Source of the DNA: Clostridiales bacterium DTU070
GTDB lineage: Bacteria > Bacillota > Clostridia > DSM-8532
Direction: 5' to 3'
Length of the DNA: 64,000 nucleotides
Assembly (NCBI GenBank): GCA_001513105.1
Contig: LFSH01000062.1
Span: 33,711 to 97,710, forward strand
Made by a program: the position numbers and the translations under genes. Every line of letters begins with the position of its first letter. Within the stretch, counting starts at the first letter, position 1. Shown one piece after another: positions 30,657-40,031 of the stretch. The notes under the pieces were generated by a model that was not told where the DNA came from, did not search any database, and worked only from the letters and a program-made list of their open reading frames with translations.

Positions 30657-31787
30657 ATGTTCATTTTTATTCGTGCACGACATATCGCTGCGGTTGCAGT
30701 TTTATTTGCCGTTGTTATTGCAGTTTTTGTATTTGCGTCAAATGGCAGGAATGATTATCTGCTTGTCTGGGATGATTCTGTGCCGGTAAACAGCGACCTT
30801 TCAGAAGAATTTGCCAGATACCTCGAGAAAATAATCCGTACACGGGATAAAGCCATGCTCGAAAATGAAATTGAAAGCATAAAACCTTTGTATAATGTTA
30901 ATACAAGGCTTGGAACCTACGCTTTTGAACATGAGAAGAAAAAGATTGAATACCTGCAGAACTGGGCAGAGAAACAGGGGGTGAATTTCCAGGACATAAA
31001 CACATTTTTTAAGATCAGGTGGGTGAAAGAGAAAGGAAGCAAGGTAACGGTCAACTTTTCCGCGATAACCGAATATACATACGTATATATCAATATGCCT
31101 GGAACTCAAAACAGGTTCAGAATTGCAACCTATCATCTGCTGGAACTTGCAAGCGATGATGATAACTGGCTTATAACAAAGGAATGGTACACCGATCCTT
31201 TTGCAGATTCCCTGAACTCGGATACGCTTAAGGCCGAAGACAATAAGGTATATATCCTGAGCCAGGAACCAAGGGATTTTTCAAACCTGAACGAAAGACG
31301 TATTAAGGCCGTTGAATATGCCGACCTTTATTGCGGCGCCAGTGACAATGAGGACTATTATTTCCGTTATAATAATGAATACAAGAATTACAACTCCCTT
31401 GGCGGCGACTGTACAAATTTTGCTTCACAGGCACTGTATGCCGGCGGTTTCAGGAAAACCGGGAGTTGGAATTACGAGAAGGACGGAAGCCGTGCCTGGG
31501 TAAATGCGCAGGGTTTTAAGGATTATTTGCTGTACAGCGGCCGTGGTTCACTGATAGTTCACGGAACTTACGACAAAGTACTTAAACTTTCATACAAGCT
31601 GCTGCCCGGAGATATTATAGCGTATGAGAAAAAAGGGAAGGTAGCACATATATCGGTTGTTACCGGGGCGGATTCACGGGGCTACACCCTGGTGAACTGC
31701 CATAACACCGACAGGTTCAGAGTTCCGTGGGATTTGGGCTGGAGTGATAAAGGTATAAAATTCTGGTTGATAAGGGTTAATTACTGA
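30657..31787 (+). CDS. membrane-anchored putative amidase domain protein (Amidase_6)
   Basis: YNSLGGDCTNFASQALYAGGF, LLPGDIIAYEKKGKVAHISVVTG; N-terminal TM. Confidence 0.85.
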   Translation: MFIFIRARHIAAVAVLFAVVIAVFVFASNGRNDYLLVWDDSVPVNSDLSEEFARYLEKIIRTRDKAMLENEIESIKPLYNVNTRLGTYAFEHEKKKIEYLQNWAEKQGVNFQDINTFFKIRWVKEKGSKVTVNFSAITEYTYVYINMPGTQNRFRIATYHLLELASDDDNWLITKEWYTDPFADSLNSDTLKAEDNKVYILSQEPRDFSNLNERRIKAVEYADLYCGASDNEDYYFRYNNEYKNYNSLGGDCTNFASQALYAGGFRKTGSWNYEKDGSRAWVNAQGFKDYLLYSGRGSLIVHGTYDKVLKLSYKLLPGDIIAYEKKGKVAHISVVTGADSRGYTLVNCHNTDRFRVPWDLGWSDKGIKFWLIRVNY

Positions 31788-31829
31788 AAAGGTCTGTTCG
31801 GAATACAGCGAATAAAAAGCATTTTAAAA

Positions 31830-31852
31830 AAAGGACTGTGGAAACAGTCCTG
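31830..31852. terminator. bidirectional terminator
   Basis: AAAAAAAGGACTGT-GGAA-ACAGTCCTGTTTT between convergent genes. Confidence 0.75.
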
Positions 31853-31854
31853 TT

Positions 31855-32202
31855 TTATGCGGTTTCTTCCTGTTTTGACCTTTCCTTTATAGATGACAGA
31901 GCGTATTTTGCCGCATTTATTACATATCTGTCAGTCTCTTTCTCCAGCATGAACCTGATGAATTCAGTTGCCTTTGGCGAACCAATTTTACCGAGGGATT
32001 CAACGGCAACAAGACGAATATCCGGGTTAGGATCTCTTAAAAGATTAGCTAATGCGTTTATTACTTCAAGAGTATCAAAGTTGGACAGAGCTCGTATGGC
32101 ACCGATACGTACATCTTTATCGTCGATGTTTAGTGCACTGAGGAGTTTCTTTGTTTTCTTCTTGCTTTCCCACTTCTCAATCTTTTTCAAGGTAATACCC
32201 AT
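31855..32202 (-). CDS. HEAT-repeat protein
   Basis: DDKDVRIGAIRALSNFDTLEVINALANLLRDPNPDIRLVAVESLGKIGSPKATEFIRFML. Confidence 0.8.
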   Translation of the reverse strand: MGITLKKIEKWESKKKTKKLLSALNIDDKDVRIGAIRALSNFDTLEVINALANLLRDPNPDIRLVAVESLGKIGSPKATEFIRFMLEKETDRYVINAAKYALSSIKERSKQEETA

Positions 32203-32364
32203 AAAACAGCCCCTCCTTTTCTTTTATTACATATATTATATATAATTTTCCAGCCTATTTCAAATTGGCGTAACATTTCTTGGATTTATGGAAACCGTTT
32301 TTGTATAAGTTGCATAGTATGTATGGAAGCAATAATTTATTCAAACTCCGTGGAGGTGTGCAAA

Positions 32365-32715
32365 ATGTTTGATTTTGATCTGGAAGGGCTTAAAAAGCAG
32401 TTGAAAGCCGAAATAAAGGCGCAGCTTGAAGCTGAACTGGAATCGGAACAGGACATCAGGATTAAGGAAGATGAAGACACAAGGCAAAAACAATACAACA
32501 AACAGATAAACTATAATATATTGACTCAAAGACAGTATCAGGGGCAGAACTCCAGGCAAAAGACCGAAAGCGAAAGTGAAAGCGAAGCTGAAACTGATAC
32601 AAAGAGCGTTTCGGTAAATACAGCAGAAAGCATAGCAAAAAACAAGGCAAAGCAGGAACAGGAGCAGGAGGCAGACGCAAGGTTTGAAGCAGATAAGAAG
32701 CATAAGTATTATTAG
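32365..32715 (+). CDS. hypothetical low-complexity Glu/Lys/Gln/Ser-rich protein
   Basis: RBS GGAGGTG before ATG 32365; TESESESEAETDTK tract; no family recognised. Confidence 0.65.
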   Translation: MFDFDLEGLKKQLKAEIKAQLEAELESEQDIRIKEDEDTRQKQYNKQINYNILTQRQYQGQNSRQKTESESESEAETDTKSVSVNTAESIAKNKAKQEQEQEADARFEADKKHKYY

Positions 32716-32793
32716 GATGAATATTCCCGGGAGCGGTATTCTGGTACCGCTTCAGGGAAATAGTTGAAAGAAAAACAGGGGAGATGTATTGTT

Positions 32794-33192
32794 ATGGAAG
32801 GAGCGGGAAAATGCTATGAAAGGGAGCATGTACAGTTCAACTCGCAGGACCTGGACCAGGAACAGAATGTACATTTGGATCCCGTTCAACTGAATACGCA
32901 AAACATTCAGGTTATCTTGGCAAGAGATGATTATTCCTGTGTTATAACAGGCAATACTTATAAGGGGAAAAACAGGTATATTGCGGCAGATGTCAACATA
33001 CTTCTTTTCTTCGGCTATGAAGGGAATGTTCCCGTTCATAAAACCAAATCAGATTCGAACGGGAATTTCAGAATTGAAGGCTTACCTCCGGGCTTTTACT
33101 GCATTGCGGCACAGTACAGTGAATCTCCGGTGGAAAGACACCTGATAAAACTTCTTCCCGGCCAAACCCTGCATCAGACTTTCATTTTCTGA
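32794..33192 (+). CDS. hypothetical protein with carboxypeptidase-regulatory-like (prealbumin-like) beta-sandwich
   Basis: VPVHKTKSDSNGNFRIEGLPPGFYCIAAQY motif; start ATG 32794. Confidence 0.65.
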   Translation: MEGAGKCYEREHVQFNSQDLDQEQNVHLDPVQLNTQNIQVILARDDYSCVITGNTYKGKNRYIAADVNILLFFGYEGNVPVHKTKSDSNGNFRIEGLPPGFYCIAAQYSESPVERHLIKLLPGQTLHQTFIF

Positions 33193-33194
33193 TA

Positions 33195-33398
33195 TCAATT
33201 ATTTTTACTGCCTGAAGCGTAATGCTTAGGGTACCGGTTTGTAAACCAGGCCGTAAATATTCCCAGAATAACTGGCAGAACCTGGCTTAAAAGCTCGACA
33301 GACTCTGATAACGGCGATTGCATGAAATAATATGAAAATACCGAAGTCAATAAATACAGAACAGCCCAATAGCATGTAATAATCCTGTTGGTTCTCAT
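33195..33398 (-). CDS. small hypothetical membrane protein
   Basis: 67-aa ORF with two predicted TM helices. Confidence 0.4.
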   Translation of the reverse strand: MRTNRIITCYWAVLYLLTSVFSYYFMQSPLSESVELLSQVLPVILGIFTAWFTNRYPKHYASGSKNN

Positions 33399-33470
33399 GA
33401 ACAGGGGATTATTAAAGGCCTTGTTACCCCCATATTCGTAAAGGACAGCGAGTCGTCGGCATCCTGTTTT

Positions 33471-34178
33471 TCAGGGTTTTCCCTTATCAATCCCCCAGCT
33501 GGCGTCAGACATTTGCTCATAGACCTCTCGTGGGAACAAAAGCTGATTCAGCTTCTGCATTGTTTTATCCGTAATGCTTCCGTCGGCAAACTCCGAGCCT
33601 GCAGTTTTCACTGCCTGTAAATATTCATTCGTCCGTTCGCGTAATTCGGGCACACTGAATAATTCCCCCTGCCCGCAAAAAATTGATGTAAAGTTGTTTT
33701 TGCCGTAAATCCTGTCAAACTGTGCAATTACGGAATTATAGTTCCCCTCTGCCGTATAAAACCCGCAGGTGGAAATAAGTACATATCGCTTGCCGCTCAT
33801 ATCATACCTGTATTCATGACCGCCCGAGGGAGCGTTTCTGTCCATGAACGGCAAAAGCATGGGCAGCTGACGATCGATGAGCATTTTCAGGCGTGACGGC
33901 AAGCTGTAATAATAAAGCGGAAAACTCCAGATTACCACGTCGGCTATAAGCAGCTTATTGATAATACCAGGCATATCATCATCGAACACGCATTTTCCGG
34001 GCGTTTTATACCAGCAGTAAAAACATCCCCTGCAATCGTGGATATTAAGTTTGCTGACATTAAGTATTTCAATGTTTGCGGCTGTTCGTTCCGAAATACC
34101 TTCCAAAAAGGCATTCGTTAATTTCAGGGTATTACTGTTTTCACACTTTGGACTTCCATTTAAAACCAGGATATTCAT
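33471..34178 (-). CDS. NAD(P)H-dependent flavodoxin/FMN reductase family protein
   Basis: MNILVLNGSPKCENSNTLKLT; CRGCFYCWYKTPGKCVFDDDM typical of the iron-sulfur flavoprotein/FMN_red family. Confidence 0.88.
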   Translation of the reverse strand: MNILVLNGSPKCENSNTLKLTNAFLEGISERTAANIEILNVSKLNIHDCRGCFYCWYKTPGKCVFDDDMPGIINKLLIADVVIWSFPLYYYSLPSRLKMLIDRQLPMLLPFMDRNAPSGGHEYRYDMSGKRYVLISTCGFYTAEGNYNSVIAQFDRIYGKNNFTSIFCGQGELFSVPELRERTNEYLQAVKTAGSEFADGSITDKTMQKLNQLLFPREVYEQMSDASWGIDKGKP

Positions 34179-34643
34179 ATTAATTCTTCCAACTTTCTTA
34201 TGCGGTTTTCCGCCCATTCATAGCACATCCTGACACAGATGAAGCCAAAATCGGCTGTGAACTGCCATTACAAAACGTTATTGCCAGGAACGGCGGATGC
34301 ATATTCTTTTGAAACCGGGCTGTTATAAACATATAAGCGGAATAGCATGTTTTTATGCTATAACTGTTTTATTATTTATACTATTATAACTGAAAAAGTA
34401 AATATGACAATAACAATTTTAACCGGGTATGAATGGGTAAAACGGGCTGCTAAACTGTTTCTGAAAAAGGTTTGGTCAAAGCAAGGTACCTGTTTTACAT
34501 ACGGGTGACGGCAGGAAAATGCAATGAGTTATTGAAAACTAAGACTCAACGCTGCAGTATAAAAAAAGGCTGTAACTCCGTTATGCAAATTGAATACGGA
34601 TAAGCGGGAAGTTCTAAATGACCGCAAAATCGAAAAGATGAGG

Positions 34644-34687
34644 TAAAAAAATATCCGAATGAACCATATAACAGTTCGTCCGGATAT
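34644..34687 (-). terminator. terminator of tRNA-Leu transcript
   Basis: Minus strand ATATCCG...CGGATAT followed by TTTTTT. Confidence 0.7.
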
Positions 34688-34694
34688 TGCCTTA

Positions 34695-34779
34695 TGGTGC
34701 GAGTGATGGGACTTGAACCCATACGCCATTCGACACACGCCCCTCAAACGTGCCTGTCTGCCAATTCCAGCACACTCGC
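34695..34779 (-). tRNA. tRNA-Leu (anticodon GAG), CCA encoded
   Basis: GCGAGTG...CACGT-TTGAGGG-GCGTG...GGGTTCAAGTCCC...CACTCGCACCA, long variable arm of a class II tRNA. Confidence 0.95.
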
Positions 34780-35213
34780 ATATTTTAAAATTGTAACAGC
34801 AGAATTTATTATACTAAGGAACATATAAAGTGTCAAGTGGTTTTTTTCTCTTCTGAAGCCCTGGTCTTGAGCCTTATTTGAAAAAGTAAATTCCATTCCG
34901 GCTTCAACGATAGCTGAAATTAGACAGCATACCTGGGAAAACGGGTAATGCAGAGCATTCTTATACCTTATTCAAATTATTATCAGGCAGTTACGGTTTG
35001 AAAACATGAAAAAAATGGTTTATGATAAAAAAGGAACATCAATGATCATGACAGAACGAAAGAAGGCGGTTTATCAAGGAATCAAATCATGTCGGTTAAG
35101 GAAGTGAATTCTGTATTCAGAAACAAGTTGATCAATGTTCCGTATTCCATATTATTATAGAGGATTTACAGGTGCAGCTTAGATGATAATTACTTTTTAC
35201 GGAGGTATATACC

Positions 35214-36440
35214 ATGAGAGACAATTATTCAGGCAGTTCAAGGCGGATTCTGATTATCGGAAACGGTGCGGCAGGGTTTTCTGCAGCAAAGGCAGCCAGG
35301 TCACAGGATCCGGATGCTGAAATAATTATGTTTGGTAGGGATAACCGGTTGCCGTATTACAGGCTCCGGTTATGCGATTACATTGGAAAAAGCGTAAATT
35401 ATGATGATCTTAAAATAAGCAGTGAGGAATGGTTTGAAAAAAACAGGATTAGGGCAGAGATATCCTCAGAAGTTACAGCAATAGATTCAAAAGCCGGAAA
35501 AATCAGAACCAACGGAAAAGAGTACGGTTATGACAGCCTGGTACTGGCCACCGGAAGCAAACCGCTGATGCCTCCGCTGAAAGGCAGAGAACTCTCGAGG
35601 ATACATACCATATGGACCATTGAGGATGTTGTCGGGCTGAACAACAGTCTTCAGGATGCCAAAAGAGTTGTGGTTATCGGGGGCGGGCTGCTTGGGCTTG
35701 AGGCTGCGTACAAAATTTCTGAAATGGGTATTGACGTGTCCCTTATTGAAAATATGCCGAGGCTTCTGCCCAAACAACTTGATGAAGAAGGCTCGGAAAT
35801 ATTTGAAGAGAAGGTGAAGAGCCTGGGTATCTCAGTGTTATGCGGCAAAACTGTAACAGGGTTTGAGGGAGATTTCAACGAAAATGTTAAACAGGTTTGT
35901 ATGGCAGACGATACGTTGCTCGAAGCAGATGCCGTTGTCGTAGCAGTCGGCGTTTCACCCAATATTGACATATTCCGGAATAATGGCATCAGTATGAACC
36001 GTTTTCTGAATGTTAATGAGAGAATGGAAACAAGCACGAAAGATATATATGCGGCAGGTGATATTGCATGCGTCAACGGAAAATGGTCGGGACAATGGTC
36101 GGCGGCCAACAGGCAGGGACAGGTCGCAGGAGCAAATGCTGCCGGAGGTAATGCCGTGTACGAAACTGCTGATATTCCATACATACTTGCCACAATGGGA
36201 ACAAGAGTGGTTTGCTCAGGTGATACCGGCATTATCCGGCAGGATGGATCTGACGCGGAATATAAAACAGAACGGAGGGTTGACAGGGATAAATTCAACT
36301 ATTCTAAACTTGTATTCCGTAACGGTTTATTTGCGGGATTTATTCTTGTTGGCGAACCTGCAAAATCATTCAATAAACTCCAGGCGCTGATAAATACCGG
36401 TGCAACTGCCGGAGATATCTATAAAATTCTGTATAACTGA
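35214..36440 (+). CDS. NAD(P)/FAD-dependent oxidoreductase (NirB-N/rubredoxin reductase-like)
   Basis: ILIIGNGAAGFSAAKAAR, RVVVIGGGLLGLEAAYKI, TSTKDIYAAGDIA. Confidence 0.9.
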   Translation: MRDNYSGSSRRILIIGNGAAGFSAAKAARSQDPDAEIIMFGRDNRLPYYRLRLCDYIGKSVNYDDLKISSEEWFEKNRIRAEISSEVTAIDSKAGKIRTNGKEYGYDSLVLATGSKPLMPPLKGRELSRIHTIWTIEDVVGLNNSLQDAKRVVVIGGGLLGLEAAYKISEMGIDVSLIENMPRLLPKQLDEEGSEIFEEKVKSLGISVLCGKTVTGFEGDFNENVKQVCMADDTLLEADAVVVAVGVSPNIDIFRNNGISMNRFLNVNERMETSTKDIYAAGDIACVNGKWSGQWSAANRQGQVAGANAAGGNAVYETADIPYILATMGTRVVCSGDTGIIRQDGSDAEYKTERRVDRDKFNYSKLVFRNGLFAGFILVGEPAKSFNKLQALINTGATAGDIYKILYN

Positions 36441-36849
36441 AGGGTTGACTGAAACTTGGCATGGCAGGGAAAGAATTATGCCCTTGGAAAACCCGCTGCC
36501 TGTTCCCGTGAACAGACTGAGGCAATAGAAAAAGAATAGCATATACCGTGAACCTGGTTTTGGGAAAAACATGTTGGTTGTAAGTTTACCGTAATGAATT
36601 GTTATAATATATAATTGACAGGCCTTTTGAAATCAAAGGCCTGTACTTGTTAATAAAGCAACAGGTGATACAGAAAGGACATGTGCGGCAAACTATACTA
36701 CTATCCAGGCAATCGTCTTGGCGGAATAAGTATGGTACAATAGGGACATATAAGACTGATTGAGGAGCTGGAGTAACCCGCGGTTAAAAATACTGCCGGC
36801 GGATATGAAGAAATAATAAACACGGTTTCCTGAAGGAGAAATTGCAAAT

Positions 36850-37221
36850 ATGTTTTTTATAGCATTCTTTGGCATACAGGACAGGGAAAAACACCTGGGA
36901 AAGTGCAGCAATATCATATGTCCTTCATGCGGAAAACTGTCAAGGTACGAAATCCATAAGTACTACAGGTATTTCCATATTTTTTTCATACCTGCTTTCA
37001 GATGGAACGTAAAGTATATTGTAAAAATACCATGCTGCGGCAGCCTTTTTGAGCTTGATCCTGCAATCGGCAGGGAGTTTGAGAAAAACCCCGGCACAGA
37101 AATAAGGGAGGAAAACCTGCAAAGGGTTAACAGTTATTCACCGTTCAGGCATTGCTTAAACTGTAATGCCAACGTACCTCCGGATTTTAACTATTGCCCG
37201 TACTGCGGCGCGAAACTGTAG
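36850..37221 (+). CDS. zinc-ribbon domain protein
   Basis: CPSCGKLSRYEIHKYYRYFHIFFIPAFRW..., C-terminal CLNCNANVPPDFNYCPYCGAKL. Confidence 0.75.
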   Translation: MFFIAFFGIQDREKHLGKCSNIICPSCGKLSRYEIHKYYRYFHIFFIPAFRWNVKYIVKIPCCGSLFELDPAIGREFEKNPGTEIREENLQRVNSYSPFRHCLNCNANVPPDFNYCPYCGAKL

Positions 37222-37466
37222 CTTCCCTGAAATATATTCCGGGTAATGTCTTTAATACCTGTCAGTATAAGATATTTTGGATAATTGCTGTAATGGTTCG
37301 TCATTTATATACAGATTAAATGAAAATGAAAAACCATTTTAATGTTTAGGGCCTGTGAATAAGAGTAACGGATAAAGAAATGGCTTATCAGTTCGGAAAA
37401 CATCCTGTCTGACAGTCAGGGGATTTTGTTCAGTAATTGGTTGGGTTGCCTGCATTTCATAATACT

Positions 37467-37798
37467 CTACCTTAATATGGGTATGTAAATGAATACAACG
37501 GTGCCTTTGTCCTGAATACTCCGTATCCGTATACCGTACTGTTCGCCATAGATTAGCTTAAGCCTTTTGTTTGTATTGAACAGGCCGATATGATCGGAGA
37601 AATCTTCGCTGGATTCAAGTTTCAGTTTAATTTTCTTCAGTTTTTCAGGCGGTATTCCAGCTCCGTTGTCGGTTACAAATATCCTTAAATGCGATGAGGC
37701 TTTTTTATTTTAATCCTGATAAAACATTTTGAATCTTTTTTTTTAATCCCATGGTAGATGCAGTTTTCTACCAAGGGCTGAAAAAAAAGTTGCTTATG
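37467..37798 (-). pseudogene. fragment of a YesM-type sensor histidine kinase (HATPase domain only, frameshifted)
   Basis: Minus-strand translation QLFFQPLVENCIYHGIKKK...(frameshift in A-run ~37708-37713)...RIFVTDNGAGIPPEKLKKI...HIGLFNTNKRLKLIYGEQYG..., N-terminal part absent. Confidence 0.8.
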
Positions 37799-37806
37799 CG
37801 TTTGCA

Positions 37807-39744
37807 ATGCTTTGGTGTGATGACGATTGCGAGGTTGATGTGTCCTTAGCCTTCAAATCTCCGACATTTCTTTTTGTAAACGGGAAACTGCAGTGCCGTT
37901 CACAAATAGAGGAAGAGAGATTCCGTAATGTTCCGGGGATATTGAAAATATCACTTGCCAGGGGGTGGAACAGCTTCCTCGTAAAAAGCATGAAGACGCC
38001 TGCAGGTTTTGGTTGTATTATTGGTTCCAAAAGCAGTAAGTGGTATCCGCTTCATTTCATGTCACCGTTCAGGGAAAGGTACGGCCAGGGCGGATGGGTG
38101 TATTCTGAACCGGCTGATTTTGATAAATGCCCTGATGAAGAGAGCATGGATATTCAAATGGCTGAAGACGCCACAGGACTTAAATGGTACCCTGAACTTG
38201 AATGGGAAGAAAATGAAACAAAAAAGCCTGTATTTTCCCGTATTTTCGGCCATGAGGAAGGGGTTGCGGCTTATGGATGGACCAGGCTGTTTATCTCCGG
38301 ACGCAGCGGCAGTGTTTCGTTTGCAGGGAAGACATCAGGTCCGGTAAAAATCTGGATTGACAATCAGAAAGCATTTTGCACGGAGAATGCAGGAAACATT
38401 AAATTCAGCAAGAATCTCAGTCACGGTGCCCACGATATTCTTGTTGAGTCGTACAAGGGTTCAAAAGGATGGGGCTTTACTCTGGCAGCGCTTGTAAACG
38501 GAAAACTGAAGGATTTTGAAAAGCCCTGCGATGTAAAAGGAACAAGGGACAATTGGCTCTATCTTGGGCCGTTTGACTCTCCTTTGCTTGTTCCGCCGGA
38601 TGAAATAACAGATATGTACAGGGTGTTTGGCAGCAGCGGAAAAAGCGTGTACTGGTGTCTTGACAAACCGGGGTTCCGTGTAAGGCCGTATCTTGAAAAC
38701 AGGCTGTACGGAAAGTGGCATTACCACCTGGGGGTTACATTGTACGGCCTTATCCGTGTGTCCGGACTGCTTAACCGGGAGGATATAAAAAACTATACTT
38801 TAAACCATACTGATGAATGTGTCAAAATGTTTGATTATTCACGGTTTGATCGTGAGGAATACGGTTACCAGTCACTAAACCACCAGGTGGTTGAAATTGA
38901 CTCCCTTGATGACTGCGGTTCTTTCGGTGCGACTTTGATAGAACTGTACCGTAACACGGGAAAAGAGATTTATCTGCCGCTGATTGAAAAAATAGCCGAT
39001 TACATTTCAAACCGCCAGATGAGAAAAGAGGACGGTGCCTTCTGCAGGGGAGACAAAACCATATGGGCGGATGATCTTTATATGGGAACCCAGTTCCTTG
39101 CAAAATACTATTCCCTGACCCGAAAGGAAAGCTGTATTGATGATGCTGCACGTCAGTTCATGCTGTACAAGGATTATTTGTATATGCCTGAATACGGGGT
39201 CATGTCCCATGTTTACGATCTAAAATATGAAACGCCGACGTATGTGCCATGGGGCAGGGGAAACGGCTGGGTTTTGTTTTCCCTTTCTGAAGTCCTCGAA
39301 TCCGTGCCGAAGGAACACAAGGATTACGATAAGCTGCTCGGTTTTTATAAAGAGCTTTGCGAGGGCTGTCTTAAGCTGCAGGGTGAAAACGGATTATGGC
39401 ACCAGGTGCTTACAGATCCGGAATCCTATGAAGAAACATCCTGCACGGCTATGTTCACATATGCGTTTGCCAGGGGTATCCGTTACGGCTGGCTTGATGA
39501 TCCCGAACGTTATATTGATTCGGTTTACAAGGCGTGGGAAGGATTAATGCGTATCAGTATTGACTTTAACGGGAATGTACACGGAGTATGTCGCGGATCC
39601 AATTTCTCATACAGCAGCCATTATTACAAAAATGATTTGCTGTGGCTGACGAATGATACCCACGGGATAGGTATAGTTTTGCTGGCAGGGTATGAAACCG
39701 TTAAAATGGCGGAATTCTTATCTGAGCAATCAGGGGCTGATTGA
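37807..39744 (+). CDS. glycoside hydrolase family 105 (unsaturated rhamnogalacturonyl hydrolase-like), probably 5'-truncated
   Basis: WADDLYMGTQFLAKYY, GRGNGWVLFSLSEVL; no RBS at ATG and coding-like sequence KKVAYAFAMLW continues upstream of it. Confidence 0.8.
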   Translation: MLWCDDDCEVDVSLAFKSPTFLFVNGKLQCRSQIEEERFRNVPGILKISLARGWNSFLVKSMKTPAGFGCIIGSKSSKWYPLHFMSPFRERYGQGGWVYSEPADFDKCPDEESMDIQMAEDATGLKWYPELEWEENETKKPVFSRIFGHEEGVAAYGWTRLFISGRSGSVSFAGKTSGPVKIWIDNQKAFCTENAGNIKFSKNLSHGAHDILVESYKGSKGWGFTLAALVNGKLKDFEKPCDVKGTRDNWLYLGPFDSPLLVPPDEITDMYRVFGSSGKSVYWCLDKPGFRVRPYLENRLYGKWHYHLGVTLYGLIRVSGLLNREDIKNYTLNHTDECVKMFDYSRFDREEYGYQSLNHQVVEIDSLDDCGSFGATLIELYRNTGKEIYLPLIEKIADYISNRQMRKEDGAFCRGDKTIWADDLYMGTQFLAKYYSLTRKESCIDDAARQFMLYKDYLYMPEYGVMSHVYDLKYETPTYVPWGRGNGWVLFSLSEVLESVPKEHKDYDKLLGFYKELCEGCLKLQGENGLWHQVLTDPESYEETSCTAMFTYAFARGIRYGWLDDPERYIDSVYKAWEGLMRISIDFNGNVHGVCRGSNFSYSSHYYKNDLLWLTNDTHGIGIVLLAGYETVKMAEFLSEQSGAD

Positions 39745-39988
39745 AATACATTTAATTCCGAGAAAATGAACCAATTATTTATGGGACAAACGCGGCCTTA
39801 TCATATTTTATCTTATAATCAAAGAAAGGATATTGGTCGTTGTACCGGAAGCAAACAGGGAAAGATAAAACGACACTGAATTTATTATTATCCTTTCTTG
39901 TTTGTTTATAATAATTCAAAGGTGGCAGTGAAGAATAAACAGCGGAAACATGGATCCATGTTATAAATTCAATAAGGTAAAAAAACAC

Positions 39989-40019
39989 TTGACCTGTAGT
40001 TGACTCCAGCATTTATACT
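39989..40019 (+). promoter_or_regulatory. MerR-type promoter with 19-bp spacer and internal dyad
   Basis: TTGACC-TGTAGTTGACTCCAGCATT-TATACT; dyad CTGTAGTTGACTCCAG. Confidence 0.7.
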
Positions 40020-40031
40020 GTATTCAGGGTG

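Noticed and set aside
32341-32703. 120-aa very hydrophobic minus-strand ORF
   Set aside because: Antisense of the charged protein at 32365; Glu/Lys codons read backwards give Phe/Leu; plus strand has the RBS
34400-34640. Non-coding stretch next to tRNA-Leu that at first looked like a c-di-GMP-type leader
   Set aside because: No match to conserved c-di-GMP cores and no gene downstream in the right orientation; only the tRNA terminator is supportable
35651-36298. 215-aa minus-strand ORF
   Set aside because: Antisense to the FAD oxidoreductase; Ser/Pro-rich shadow composition
36618-36644. ACAGGCCTTT-TGAAATC-AAAGGCCTGT hairpin after the FAD oxidoreductase
   Set aside because: Good stem but no U-tract (ACTTGTTAA), so not confidently a terminator
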